Source of the DNA: Pseudomonas asturiensis
Lineage (GTDB): Bacteria; Pseudomonadota; Gammaproteobacteria; Pseudomonadales; Pseudomonadaceae
Reading direction: 5' to 3'
Length of the DNA stretch: 64,000 nucleotides
NCBI RefSeq assembly: GCF_900143095.1
Contig: NZ_FRDA01000005.1
Coordinates: 186,001-250,000, forward strand
Shown: piece after piece, positions 54,294 through 63,927 of the stretch
How positions within the stretch are numbered: position 1 is the first letter of the stretch
Layout: each line of letters begins with the position of its first letter
Translations under genes and position numbers: made by a program
Notes under the pieces: model-generated
Databases searched by the model: none
Told to the model about the DNA's origin: nothing
What the model saw: the letters and a program-made list of their open reading frames with translations, nothing else

Positions 54294-55457
54294 ATGCTGT
54301 CAGTCTTGCGTATTCATCCAAACCGTCTGCTCCTGTGCGCAGGCCTTGTCCTGCTCACTGCTTGCAGCGAGCCGCCTGCGCCGCAGGACGCGCCGCCTGT
54401 GCAGGTGAGCGTCGAAACCGTCACCACGCAACCACTGACCCTCACCACCGAACTCAACGGCCGTCTCGTCTCGCCCCGTACCGCTGAGGTGCGCGCGCGC
54501 GTGGCCGGGATCGTGTTGCAGCGGGTCTATCGCGAAGGCACCGATGTCAAACAGGGGGATGTCCTGTTTCGTATCGACCCGGCGCCGTTTCAGGCCGATC
54601 TTGAAAGCGCCGAAGCGGCGTTGCGCAAGGCTGAGGCCAACCTCTATCAGACGCGCTTGCTATCGGAACGCTACGCCGAGCTGGTGAACATCAATGCCGT
54701 CAGCCGTCAGGAAGCAGAAAACGCCAAGGCCGGTTTTCTGCAGGCCCAGGCTGATGTTGCGTCTGCCCGCGCGGCACTCAAACGCACCCGCTTGAACCTG
54801 GACTATGCGACGGTCACGGCGCCGATTTCCGGGCGCATCGGCAAGGCGCTGGTTACCGAAGGCGCGCTGGTCGGGCAGGGCGATGCCACGGCGCTGGCGG
54901 TCATTCAGCAACTGCAACCCATCTACGCCGACATCAATCAGTCCACCCGACAGATCAGCGAACTGCGTCGCGCGTTGCAGCAAGGTCAGTTACAGGCGCT
55001 TGAGCAGGGCTCAATCCGCGCCACGTTGCTTCAGGAAGACGGCAGCCCGTACCCGGAAAAAGGTCGGTTGCTGTTTTCCGACCTGACGGTGGATCAGAGC
55101 ACCGGTCAGGTCACCCTGCGCAGCGAATTTCCCAACCCCCGCAACGAGCTGTTGCCGGGCAGCTTCATTCGCGTGCAGCTGGATCAGGCGCGCACAGCGC
55201 AGGGGATTACCGTCGCCCAGCGTGCGGTGCAACGTGACGCGGCAGGCAAGGCGCTGGTGATGATCGTGGACGGCGATGGCAAGGTTCAGGAGCGTGCCGT
55301 GGAATTGGGCGCGGTGCAGCGTAATCGCTGGATTGTTCAGTCCGGCCTTGAGGCGGGTGATCGCGTGGTGGTGGCAGGCGTGCAGCATGTGCAGCCCGGT
55401 GTGAAGGTCAATGCCGTCGAGCAGACTGCGCACACCGCTGACCCGGAGCGCAAGTAA
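54294..55457 (+). CDS. RND efflux membrane-fusion lipoprotein (AcrA/MexA-like)
   Basis: 387 residues. Lipoprotein signal with lipobox LLTACS (Cys is the anchor). The barrel-sandwich hybrid contains VRARVAGIVLQRVYREGTDVKQGD and LDYATVTAPISGRIGKALVTEG. The helical hairpin (about 100-165) and beta-barrel (PGSFIRVQLDQ) follow. It links the inner-membrane pump to an outer-membrane channel. Its stop overlaps the pump ATG (TAATG). Divergent two-component control is likely. Confidence 0.95.
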   Translation: MLSVLRIHPNRLLLCAGLVLLTACSEPPAPQDAPPVQVSVETVTTQPLTLTTELNGRLVSPRTAEVRARVAGIVLQRVYREGTDVKQGDVLFRIDPAPFQADLESAEAALRKAEANLYQTRLLSERYAELVNINAVSRQEAENAKAGFLQAQADVASARAALKRTRLNLDYATVTAPISGRIGKALVTEGALVGQGDATALAVIQQLQPIYADINQSTRQISELRRALQQGQLQALEQGSIRATLLQEDGSPYPEKGRLLFSDLTVDQSTGQVTLRSEFPNPRNELLPGSFIRVQLDQARTAQGITVAQRAVQRDAAGKALVMIVDGDGKVQERAVELGAVQRNRWIVQSGLEAGDRVVVAGVQHVQPGVKVNAVEQTAHTADPERK

Positions 55458-58400
55458 TGGCCGGGTTCTTTATCAGTCGGCCGGTCTTCGCCTGGGTCAT
55501 TGCGCTGTTCATCGTGCTGGCTGGCCTGTTGGCCATACCGAATTTGCCTGTCGCCCAATACCCCAGCGTCGCGCCCCCACAAATCGAGCTGACCGCCACC
55601 TATCCAGGTGCCTCGGCCCAGACCATCGATGAGAGTGTGGTGAGCCTGATCGAGCAGGAACTCAACGGCGTCAATCACCTGCTGTATTTCAGCTCCAGCA
55701 GCAGCCAGGGCACGGCGACCATGACCATCACCTTCCAGAACGGCACTAACCCGGAGCTGGCCAAGGTCGATGTGCAGAACCGCCTGAAAGTGGTCGAGCC
55801 ACGCCTGCCTCGGGCAGTGAGTCAGCAGGGGTTGCAGATAGAAGAAACCTCGGCAGGTTTCCTGATGATCGGCACGCTGACCTCCACCGACGGGCGTCTG
55901 GATGAAATCGCCCTGAGCGATTACATGGCGCGCAACGTCGTCAACGAACTCAAGCGTCTTGAGGGCGTAGGCAAGGCCCAGCTGTTCGGCTCCGAGCGCG
56001 CCATGCGGATCTGGATAGACCCGCAAAAACTGGTGGCTTACAACCTGACCCCCGCTGACGTGAGCCAGGCCATCGCCGAGCAGAACGTGCAGGTTTCGGC
56101 GGGCAGCATTGGAGACCTGCCCTCTGCAACCGATCAGGAGCTGACCGCGACCGTCATGGTCAAGGGGCAGCTCAGTACGCCGCAGGAGTTCTCTGCCATC
56201 GTGCTCAAGGCCAATCCCAATGGCTCCAACGTGACCGTGGGCGACGTAGCGCGAGTCGAGGTGGGCGCTCAGAGCTACAGCTTCGCGACGCGTCTGGATG
56301 GAAAAGCGTCCGTCGCTGTCGGCGTGCAACTGGCACCAGCAGGCAACGCCATGAGTACCGCGACGCGGGTGCGGGAGAAACTTGACGAGTTGTCACGCTA
56401 CTTCCCGGCCGGTGTGAAGTACGACATTCCTTACGACACCTCGCCTTTCGTCAAAGTCTCGATCACCAAGGTGATCTACACCTTGATAGAAGCCATGGTG
56501 CTCGTGTTCATCGTGATGTTCGTCTTTCTGCAGAACATTCGTTACACGCTGATTCCGGCACTGGTGGTGCCGGTCGCCCTGATGGGCACATTTGCGGTGA
56601 TGTACCTGCTGGGATTCTCGATCAACGTGCTGACGCTGTTCGGCATGGTGCTGGCCATCGGCATTCTGGTGGACGACGCCATTGTGGTGGTGGAAAACGT
56701 CGAACGACTGATGGCGCAGGAAGGCCTGTCGCCCAGGGATGCGACACGCAAGGCCATGGGTGAAATCAGCAGTGCGATCATCGGGATCACGCTGGTGCTG
56801 ACGGCGGTGTTCATTCCGATGGCGTTCATGTCCGGCTCGGTGGGTGTGATTTACCAGCAGTTCTCGATTTCCATGGCCGTTGCCATCGTGTTCTCGGCGT
56901 TTCTGGCCTTGAGCCTGACGCCTGCGCTGTGCGCGACACTGCTCAAGCCGATCCCGGCGGGGTCGCATCATGAGAAGCGCGGCTTTTTCGGCGGGTTCAA
57001 CCGTACGTTCGAGCGCTTCAGTGCCCGTTATGAGAGCTGGGTCGACAAGGCCGTGCACCGTATAGGCCGTTACATGCTCCTGTTCCTGCTGCTGGTGGGC
57101 ATCATGGCGCTGCTGTTCAGCCGGTTGCCGTCCTCGTTTCTGCCGGTCGAGGATCAGGGCTACACCATCACCGATATCCAGTTGCCGCCCGGCGCGAGCC
57201 AGAGCCGCACCATTGAAATTGCCAAACAGATCGAAGCGCACAATGCGCAGGAGCCCGGTATCGCCAACACCGTGATGATTCTGGGCTTCAGCTTCTCCGG
57301 CAGTGGTCAGAATGCGGCGCTGGCCTTCACGACGCTGAAGGACTGGTCGCAGCGATCCGCAGAAGATTCTGCGCAGAGCATCGCAGACCGTGCCAGCGCA
57401 ATGTTCATGGGCTTCAAGGACGCCATGGTGTTCAGCCTGCTGCCGCCTCCGGTCGAAGGGCTGGGCACCTCGGGCGGTTTTGAGGTGCGGCTCCAGGATC
57501 GTGGCGCTCAGGGCTACAACGCGTTGACCCAGGCGCGTGACGAGCTGCTGAGCAAGGCGGGCGCGAGTCCGATCCTGCAGAACGTGCGCGAAGCCTCTCT
57601 GGCCGAAGCGCCGCAGGTCAATATCGAAGTGGATCGCCAGCAAGCCAACGCCATGGGCCTCTCGTTTTCGGACATCGCCAGTGTGCTGTCGACCTCGCTG
57701 GGCTCCGCGTACGTGAACGATTTTCCGAACAAGGGTCGCATGCAGCAGGTGATCGTGCAGAGCGAAGGGGACCGTCGTCAGCAGGTCGATGATCTGTTGC
57801 GTCTGGAAGTCAAAAACCGTGAGGGCCGCATGGTGCCGGTGTCGGCCTTCGCCAAGGCAACCTGGTCGCGAGGGCCGGCCCAGCTCAACCGCTATAACGG
57901 CTATCCCGCCGTGAGCCTGTCTGGCGAACCTTCTCCGGGACACAGCACGGGTGAAGCGATGGATGAGCTGGAGCGTCTGGCTTCGGCGTTGCCCAAAGGC
58001 TTCGCGCTGGAGTGGACGGGCCTATCCTTGCAGGAGCGTGTGTCGGGCGGACAGGCGCCGCTGTTGCTGGCGCTGTCCATGCTGGTGGTGTTCCTGTGTC
58101 TGGCGGCGCTCTATGAAAGCTGGGCAATTCCGCTGGCCGTGCTGCTGGTGGTGCCATTGGGCATCCTGGGGGCAGTGCTGGCCGTCACGCTGCGTGGCAT
58201 GCCCAATGACGTGTTTTTCAAGGTCGGCCTGATCACCATCATGGGGCTGTCGGCGAAGAACGCGATCCTGATCATCGAGTTTGCCAAGACCTTGCACGAT
58301 CAAGGCATGGGTCGGGTCGAGGCGAGCATCCAGGCAGCGCGTCTGCGCCTGCGGCCGATTGTGATGACGTCGCTGGCGTTTATGCTCGGTGTGGTGCCGC

Positions 58401-58564
58401 TGGTGTTCGCCAGCGGCGCAAGCTCGGCCAGTCAGCAGGCGATTGGCACGGGCGTGATCGGCGGGATGCTGACCGCAACCCTGGCGGTGGTTTTCGTGCC
58501 GGTGTTCTTCGTGCTGGTCATGGGGCTGGTGGAGCGTTTGAAGCGCTCCGGGCGGACGCAGTAA
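55457..58564 (+). CDS. RND multidrug efflux permease (AcrB/MexB, HAE1 family)
   Basis: 1035 residues, 12 helices with two large periplasmic loops. It starts AGFFISRPVFAWVIALFIVLAG and has LPVAQYPSVAPP. Helix 4 carries the proton-relay aspartates in GILVDDAIVVVENVERL, and the matching lysine lies in helix 10 (GLSAKNAILIIEFAK). PSSFLPVEDQG begins the second half. It exports hydrophobic drugs, dyes or plant antimicrobials using proton force. No outer-membrane channel gene follows, so it probably shares an OprM/TolC-type protein encoded elsewhere. Confidence 0.96.
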   Translation: MAGFFISRPVFAWVIALFIVLAGLLAIPNLPVAQYPSVAPPQIELTATYPGASAQTIDESVVSLIEQELNGVNHLLYFSSSSSQGTATMTITFQNGTNPELAKVDVQNRLKVVEPRLPRAVSQQGLQIEETSAGFLMIGTLTSTDGRLDEIALSDYMARNVVNELKRLEGVGKAQLFGSERAMRIWIDPQKLVAYNLTPADVSQAIAEQNVQVSAGSIGDLPSATDQELTATVMVKGQLSTPQEFSAIVLKANPNGSNVTVGDVARVEVGAQSYSFATRLDGKASVAVGVQLAPAGNAMSTATRVREKLDELSRYFPAGVKYDIPYDTSPFVKVSITKVIYTLIEAMVLVFIVMFVFLQNIRYTLIPALVVPVALMGTFAVMYLLGFSINVLTLFGMVLAIGILVDDAIVVVENVERLMAQEGLSPRDATRKAMGEISSAIIGITLVLTAVFIPMAFMSGSVGVIYQQFSISMAVAIVFSAFLALSLTPALCATLLKPIPAGSHHEKRGFFGGFNRTFERFSARYESWVDKAVHRIGRYMLLFLLLVGIMALLFSRLPSSFLPVEDQGYTITDIQLPPGASQSRTIEIAKQIEAHNAQEPGIANTVMILGFSFSGSGQNAALAFTTLKDWSQRSAEDSAQSIADRASAMFMGFKDAMVFSLLPPPVEGLGTSGGFEVRLQDRGAQGYNALTQARDELLSKAGASPILQNVREASLAEAPQVNIEVDRQQANAMGLSFSDIASVLSTSLGSAYVNDFPNKGRMQQVIVQSEGDRRQQVDDLLRLEVKNREGRMVPVSAFAKATWSRGPAQLNRYNGYPAVSLSGEPSPGHSTGEAMDELERLASALPKGFALEWTGLSLQERVSGGQAPLLLALSMLVVFLCLAALYESWAIPLAVLLVVPLGILGAVLAVTLRGMPNDVFFKVGLITIMGLSAKNAILIIEFAKTLHDQGMGRVEASIQAARLRLRPIVMTSLAFMLGVVPLVFASGASSASQQAIGTGVIGGMLTATLAVVFVPVFFVLVMGLVERLKRSGRTQ

Positions 58565-58609
58565 GCAGGTGAACGCTGCACTCAATGCGTTGAAAAAAGG
58601 TTATCTGTC

Positions 58610-59017
58610 GTGCCTGGAAAAGCTGTAAATCGTTGGTGGGTGCTGTTGTCGGTGATGATGGCGTTTCTGCCGATCGTGCTGGACATGACCATTCTGCACG
58701 TCGCTGTGCCGTCGCTCACCCTGGCCCTGCAAGCCAGTGGCACGCAGGTGTTGTGGATCATCGACATCTATCCGTTGCTGATGGCCAGCCTGTTGATCCC
58801 CATGGGCACGCTTGCCGCTGCACGCTCCATTGGCGAGACCATGATCGCCGCCAATGCCCTCGGCGGTGACAAGGCCCAGCAGTTGATGGCGGCCGGACAG
58901 GCGGCGTTCAGTGCCTCGCACGGTCTGGTGCTGCTGGGGGCCGCGGGGTTGATCGGGGTGATGAGTGGCGCTGGTAACGTCATGGGCGATCAGAGTAGCG
59001 AGGGTGCCTCGAGATGA
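58610..59017 (+). pseudogene. MFS drug exporter with large internal deletion
   Basis: The first 68 codons (RWWVLLSVMMAFLPIVLDMTILHVAVPS, then IDIYPLLMASLLIPMGTLA) are the N-terminal two helices of an SmvA-type DHA2 exporter. They run directly into SIGETMIAANALGGDKAQQLMAAGQAAF and SHGLVLLGAAGLIG, which belong to the last loop and last helix of the same family. About 350 residues are missing, with the frame kept. Start GTG at 58610. The 135-residue product cannot transport. It lies just after the RND operon. Confidence 0.75.
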
Positions 59018-59075
59018 GTTCTCAAGACCCCATCGTCAGGCAAGGGGAGGGGCATTACGAGCACCACCCCATGCT

Positions 59076-61163
59076 TCATCTGAAAGCGCGCGGCAGGTCC
59101 TGATCCTGGCCACGTTCACAGATCAGTTCCTTGATCCTTGACGCCAATACCTCCAGCCCGAACGGCTTGGTGAGTATCTGCGTCTTGGGTTGCAGGTGGC
59201 AGCCGTCCAGCGCCGAGGTTTCGGCGTAGCCGGTGATGAACAGCGTGGGCAGGGCGGGACGGTGCTTGCGCGCGACGTCGGCCATTTCCCGGCCGTTCAT
59301 GCCGCCAGGCAGGCCGACGTCGCTGATGAGCAGGTCGATGTGCGTGTCGGACTGCAAAATCTCCAGGCCCGCCTGCGCGTCAGCGGCTTCGAGGGCGTGG
59401 TAGCCATGGTTTGACAGGACCTCGACGACCAGCATCCGCACAGAAGGCTCGTCATCGACCACCAGCACCGTTTCGCCATGAGGGATTCGGGACGCTTCGT
59501 CGTTGCCCTTGTCGGCGGGGTGCTGAACGGCTTCAGGAACGTGTCGCGGCAGATGCATCACGATGGTGGTGCCTTGACCTTCCACCGATTCGACCTTGAT
59601 CTGACCACCCGATTGCCTCACGAAGCCGTACACCATTGACAGCCCGAGGCCGGTGCCCGCGCCAATCGGTTTGGTGGTGAAAAACGGCTCGAATGCTTTG
59701 GCCACGGTGTCCGGGTTCATACCGGTGCCGTTATCCGTCACGCGGATGCTCAGGTGTTCGCCAGCCGCAACACCATGGTCCGGGTCGATGCATTCGTCGA
59801 GCGATGCGTTGGCAGTTTCGATGACGATACGGCCGCCGTTGGGCATGGCATCGCGGGCGTTCAGGCACAGATTCAGTAACGAGTTTTCCAGCTGTGCAGG
59901 GTCGATCAGGGCAGGCCACACGTTTTTATCGGCAACGACTTGCAGTTCTATGGACGGGCCGACCGTGCGACCGATCAATTCTTCCATGCCGTGAATCAGG
60001 GTATTCACATTGGTCACTTCAGGCGACAACGTCTGACGCCTGGAAAAAGCCAGCAGACGATGGGTCAAGGACGCGGCTCTTCGAACGGCACCCTGGGCCA
60101 CGCTGACGTACTTATCCACATCGGCCAGGCGCCCCTGAGCCATGCGGGTCTGAATCATTTCCAGGCTGCCGGAAATACCGGCCAGCAGGTTATTGAAGTC
60201 GTGGGCAATGCCGCCGGTAAGTTGACCGACAGCGTCCATCTTCTGCGCGTGTCGCAGGGCATCCTCGACCTGTTCACGTTCGTGAATGGCCTGCTCGATG
60301 CGCTGTTCCAGCGTCTGATTGAGTTCTTTGACGGCCACCTCAGCCTGCTTTCTGGCCGTCACGTCGATTGACGAGCCGATCAGGCCGATCACTTCGCCGT
60401 CGTCATTGAGCAGCGGGGCTTTGGTGGACAGGAACGTGGCGGCCGAGCCGTCGGGTAGATTGACCTGTTCTTCAATCTGCTCGCTGGTGTTGGTCTCCAT
60501 GATCCGGCGGTCGGTTTCCATGATGATCCGCGCCTGATCCTTGTCATCGAGGAAATCCATATCGGTCTTGCCGATGAAGAACTCCGGAGGCTTGCCGACC
60601 AGAGCAGCCGTGCCACGGTTGGCCACGAGCATTTTGCCTTCCAGATCCTTGGCGTAGACCACGCCTGGAACCGCTGCCGTGAAAATACGCAGCAGCGAAG
60701 TGAGGCGATCGCGCTCCTGTTCGGCGGCGCGGCGGGCCTCGATATCCAGCAACACGCCAGGGCAACGCACCGCCTTGTCCTGAGCATCACGCTCTATACG
60801 GCTGGTGGCTTCTACCCAGCGGTAAACGCCATCCTTTTGCCTGACCCGGTATTCGCACCTGAAGACATCGCCGTTGGCGAGAATGTCGCTGATCGCATCC
60901 CCGACCCGCTGCACATCGTCCGGGTGGATGGACGCCATCACGCACTCAAGCGGCAACCCCTCGCGGCACTTTTGCTTCAGCAATCCGAAGGTACGAGCAA
61001 AGCGTTCGTCGGCCACGAGCAGGTCGGCGGTGACGTCCCACACCCACGTGCCCACGACGGCGCCCGAGTACAGTGCAAGCTGCATCTGCTCGAAGGTTTC
61101 CTCCGCAGGAGAACCCGATGGTTCTGAATGTATAGGCCCCGTTTCAGGCGCATCATTATTCAT
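59076..61163 (-). CDS. Hybrid sensor histidine kinase with two PAS domains and a receiver
   Basis: 695 residues, no membrane helices, so a cytoplasmic sensor. PAS 1 (about 25-150; GTWVWDVTADLLVADERFARTFG, RVRQKDGVYRWVEATSR) and PAS 2 (about 155-275; VPGVVYAKDLEGKMLVANRG, GLIGSSIDVTARK) are followed by a coiled linker. HisKA comes next (QLTGGIAHDFNNLLAGISGS, phospho-His in AHDF), then HATPase (LLNLCLNARDAMP, GTGLGLSMVYGFV) and a C-terminal receiver (VLVVDDEPSVRM, phospho-Asp in LLISDVGLPGG). The gene is divergent from a GAF-type kinase. Confidence 0.94.
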   Translation of the reverse strand: MNNDAPETGPIHSEPSGSPAEETFEQMQLALYSGAVVGTWVWDVTADLLVADERFARTFGLLKQKCREGLPLECVMASIHPDDVQRVGDAISDILANGDVFRCEYRVRQKDGVYRWVEATSRIERDAQDKAVRCPGVLLDIEARRAAEQERDRLTSLLRIFTAAVPGVVYAKDLEGKMLVANRGTAALVGKPPEFFIGKTDMDFLDDKDQARIIMETDRRIMETNTSEQIEEQVNLPDGSAATFLSTKAPLLNDDGEVIGLIGSSIDVTARKQAEVAVKELNQTLEQRIEQAIHEREQVEDALRHAQKMDAVGQLTGGIAHDFNNLLAGISGSLEMIQTRMAQGRLADVDKYVSVAQGAVRRAASLTHRLLAFSRRQTLSPEVTNVNTLIHGMEELIGRTVGPSIELQVVADKNVWPALIDPAQLENSLLNLCLNARDAMPNGGRIVIETANASLDECIDPDHGVAAGEHLSIRVTDNGTGMNPDTVAKAFEPFFTTKPIGAGTGLGLSMVYGFVRQSGGQIKVESVEGQGTTIVMHLPRHVPEAVQHPADKGNDEASRIPHGETVLVVDDEPSVRMLVVEVLSNHGYHALEAADAQAGLEILQSDTHIDLLISDVGLPGGMNGREMADVARKHRPALPTLFITGYAETSALDGCHLQPKTQILTKPFGLEVLASRIKELICERGQDQDLPRAFR

Positions 61164-61317
61164 ACGGTCGACTCATTTACGCGCTTGGTTCGCAAGGCCT
61201 CAGTTATCAGGCAGTTTTGCTGGGCAGAAGTTGTGCAAATCGAAAACTTTTGCGGTCACATGGCGCAACATAGACGTCACTGACACGTGATCATTCCATA
61301 AACCACGGACTTAGGTG

Positions 61318-62523
61318 ATGTTAAAAGCGCATCATGGCGCTCAGGCCACCGTGGAAGGTTTGCCGATGCCGGGTTTTTCAGCCGTATTTGATGACAGGAA
61401 TGAAGCAATGCCAGGGCAAAGCGTCGTGGATCCAGCCGATGACCCGGAACGCCTCGCTGCGCTTCGCAGCTACGGCATACTCGATACACCCCGGGAAGCC
61501 GATTTTGACGAGCTGGTCGAATTGGCGGCCAGGTTGTGTGGCGCGCCCATCTCTGTGGTCAACCTGATCGAAGACCATCGTCAGTGGTTCAAGGCCGAAG
61601 TGGGACTGGGAATCAGTGAAACGCCGCTGGACGTCTCGATCTGCCGACACGTGCTGCTGCAACCGGGCCTCACGATGATCAGCGACCTGCGCGAAGACCC
61701 CAGAATGTGCCTCAACCCATTGGTGACGGCTGATGCGGGGTTGCGCTTTTACGCCGGTTGTCTGTTGGAAACGTCCGAGGGCCATGGGCTGGGAACGCTG
61801 TGCATTCTGGACCATCAGCCTCGCGTGCTCACCGAGGACCAGCAGTCCGCACTGAAGATTCTCGCCAGGCAGGTCATGACCCAGCTTGAGCTCAGGCGTT
61901 CGCTCGTGCACAAAAACGAACTGCTGTTTCAGAGGGAAATGCTGCTCAAGGAAGTCAATCACCGCACCAAGAATCACCTTCAGCTGATCATCGGCCTGAT
62001 TCAGATACAGATCAGGCAAATGGCCGACCCGCAGGCGCAGGCAGCGCTGAACGACACCTGCCGGCGGATCACCAGTATTGCGGCGGTTCACGAGAAGCTG
62101 TACCAGGCCGATCAGGTGGAGGCCGTTAACGCAGGCGCCTACCTGGCAGAAGTGATTGCCGGCATTCAGGGCTCGGCGTCCAGCCAGACATTCTTTCAGG
62201 TGGACATGGACGAAGTCGTGCTGTCGCTGGACAAGGCCATTCCATTGGCGCTGGTGCTCAACGAGCTGATCACCAATGCCCTGAAATACGCTTACGACGA
62301 AGCATCGCCCGGCCGTGTCAGCATCCGTCTGAAGGCGGTCGATGGCCAGATCAGCCTGATCGTCGCGGATCAGGGCAAGGGCTTGCCCCAGGGGTTTGAT
62401 GTCAGAAAAAACTCGTCCGTCGGTATGCGCATCATCCGCTCGCTGGCCCAGCAGCTCAAAGGTGACATCGCCTTTGTGGACAGCGCCCCGGGCCTGGAGT
62501 GTCGGTTGCTGTTTGCGCATTGA
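61318..62523 (+). CDS. GAF-domain sensor kinase of the HisKA_2 type
   Basis: 401 residues from this ATG. A start at 61408 (MPGQSVVDPADDPER) behind CAGGAA is equally plausible and would give 371. The GAF domain (about 50-200) begins LRSYGILDTPREADFDELVELA, with VVNLIEDHRQWFKAEVGL and SICRHVLLQPG, the layout common in bacterial GAF-kinase proteins. The HisKA_2 block is LLKEVNHRTKNHLQLIIGL (phospho-His in EVNHRTKNH). The ATPase domain has LVLNELITNALKYAY and VGMRIIRSLAQQL. Such kinases often start general-stress or light pathways. Confidence 0.92.
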   Translation: MLKAHHGAQATVEGLPMPGFSAVFDDRNEAMPGQSVVDPADDPERLAALRSYGILDTPREADFDELVELAARLCGAPISVVNLIEDHRQWFKAEVGLGISETPLDVSICRHVLLQPGLTMISDLREDPRMCLNPLVTADAGLRFYAGCLLETSEGHGLGTLCILDHQPRVLTEDQQSALKILARQVMTQLELRRSLVHKNELLFQREMLLKEVNHRTKNHLQLIIGLIQIQIRQMADPQAQAALNDTCRRITSIAAVHEKLYQADQVEAVNAGAYLAEVIAGIQGSASSQTFFQVDMDEVVLSLDKAIPLALVLNELITNALKYAYDEASPGRVSIRLKAVDGQISLIVADQGKGLPQGFDVRKNSSVGMRIIRSLAQQLKGDIAFVDSAPGLECRLLFAH

Positions 62524-62572
62524 GGTAGGTACACGGGCATAGGGCACCTGCAGTCAGCCGACTGTCAGATGC

Positions 62573-62839
62573 CCTGTGGACAAGTCCATCCCTGCAGGCT
62601 GGGGGTGATCGTGGGGGCGGACTTGTCCGCGAAGGAGGCGCATCCGCATGGAGATGCAGCGTCTGATAGGCAGTCTTCGTGGACAAACGGAACGCCGCCC
62701 GGTCCACTCCTACGGGCTGAGTGTGATCGTGGGAGCGGACTTGTCCGCGAAGGAGGCACATCCGCATGAGGTGCAGCGTCTGATAGGCAGTCTTCGTGGA
62801 CAAACGGAACGCCGCCCGGTCCACTCCTACGGGCTGAGT
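62573..62839. repeat. Tandem REP/BIME-like repeats
   Basis: Two head-to-tail units, 62605-62722 (118 bp) and 62723-62839 (117 bp), differ at only a handful of positions. Each holds a Pseudomonas REP (GAGCGGACTTGTCCGCGAAG) and, further on, an inverted REP-like arm (CGTGGAC ... GGTCCACTCCTACGGG). A partial third copy (GTGGACAAGTCCATCCCTGCAGGCT) begins at about 62573. The array lies between convergent genes, typical for such elements. It may act as a transcription terminator or mRNA stabiliser. Confidence 0.85.
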
Positions 62840-62870
62840 CCGCTCCCGCAAGTCTGTATTGCGCCAACTG

Positions 62871-63761
62871 TTACTGTGGCCATTGCTCCAGCAGCATCGC
62901 GACGAATTTCTCGGCAGCGGGCGACAGTGATGCGCCGCGCCTTGAGACGAGCCCCAGCGTTCTGATCACCACCGGATCAACCAGCGGAACGCTGACCAGG
63001 GTCGGGTGATCATCGGCCGGCATTGCCAGGCTGGGCATGGCCGAGATGCCCAGACCTGCTTCGACCATCCCCAATGACGTCGACAAATGCTGCACTTCGT
63101 AGAACCACTTCGGACGCCAGCCGAGCCCGGCCAGGGCGTGGTCGAGGATCATCCGGTTACCGCTCAGGCGTCCTACACCGATCAACCGGTAATCGCTCAG
63201 CTCGATCCAGGCCACTGACTCACGCTTCGCCAGTTCATGGTCGCGTCGGCATGCCAGGACGAACGGCTCTTTTACCAGTGGCACGAATTCGATGTCCGGG
63301 TGCTGCCCGCTCATCATGTTGATACCAAAATCCGCTTCGCCCCGCAGTACTGCTTCCAGACCTTCGTTGGCGCTCAGGTCGAGCAGGCGGATGCGGATCT
63401 GGGGATAACGCTCGTTGTACAGCCGGATCACGCTGGGCAGGAAATAGAACGCAGCGGTCGGGATGCAGGCGAGGGTGACCTGACCAATCTGACGCTCGGC
63501 CAGTTCACGGATGTTGAGAATCGAATCCTCGAAGTCATCGAGCAGCCGGCGCGCCTTGGGAAAGAAATCGCGTCCCACGCTCGTCAGACTGACCCGTCGC
63601 GTGGTGCGATCCAGCAACGACGTGCCCAAGCCCTGTTCGAGCTTCTTGATGCGCCGCGTGAGCGCAGGCTGTGAGATATGCAGCACTTCGGCGGCCTCGT
63701 GAAAGCTGCCAAGTTCGGCGATCTTCACGAAAGATCGGATATCTTGCAGTTCATATTCCAA
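62871..63761 (-). CDS. galR: LysR-family regulator, probable gallate regulator GalR
   Basis: 296 residues. The winged helix ELQDIRSFVKIAELGSFHEAAEVLHISQPALTRRIKKLEQ is followed by an effector domain starting GQVTLACIPTAAFYFLPSV. Regulators of this kind control gallate and related aromatic pathways in pseudomonads. The divergent neighbour is a galD-like gene, the setting of GalR in P. putida, so the symbol rests on context. The two genes share a 166-base region with an inverted repeat. Confidence 0.8.
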   Translation of the reverse strand: MEYELQDIRSFVKIAELGSFHEAAEVLHISQPALTRRIKKLEQGLGTSLLDRTTRRVSLTSVGRDFFPKARRLLDDFEDSILNIRELAERQIGQVTLACIPTAAFYFLPSVIRLYNERYPQIRIRLLDLSANEGLEAVLRGEADFGINMMSGQHPDIEFVPLVKEPFVLACRRDHELAKRESVAWIELSDYRLIGVGRLSGNRMILDHALAGLGWRPKWFYEVQHLSTSLGMVEAGLGISAMPSLAMPADDHPTLVSVPLVDPVVIRTLGLVSRRGASLSPAAEKFVAMLLEQWPQ

Positions 63762-63809
63762 GTTTTATTCCCCGCTGCCGAACATGGAAAGGCGATTCGA
63801 TCACGTCAC

Positions 63810-63832
63810 ATTATTTCCTTAAGTGGAATAAT
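63810..63832. promoter_or_regulatory. Candidate GalR operator
   Basis: ATTATTTCCTTAAGTGGAATAAT, shown here only by its arms: ATTATT-CC left and GGAATAAT right around CTTAAG, an imperfect dyad 49 bases from the regulator start and 96 bases from galD. It fits an AT-rich LysR site. Confidence 0.5.
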
Positions 63833-63927
63833 GGCTACGATCTTTGCATTGGATAAGCAAAATAATCCATGTGACTCTTGCTTCCAACACATCAATGCCT
63901 CCAATTGATCACCAAGAGTCAGACATT

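Noticed and set aside
62569..62965. Short frames across the REP array (for example 62648-62965)
   Set aside because: They read through repeated non-coding REP units, and the repeated peptide is a consequence of the DNA repeat.
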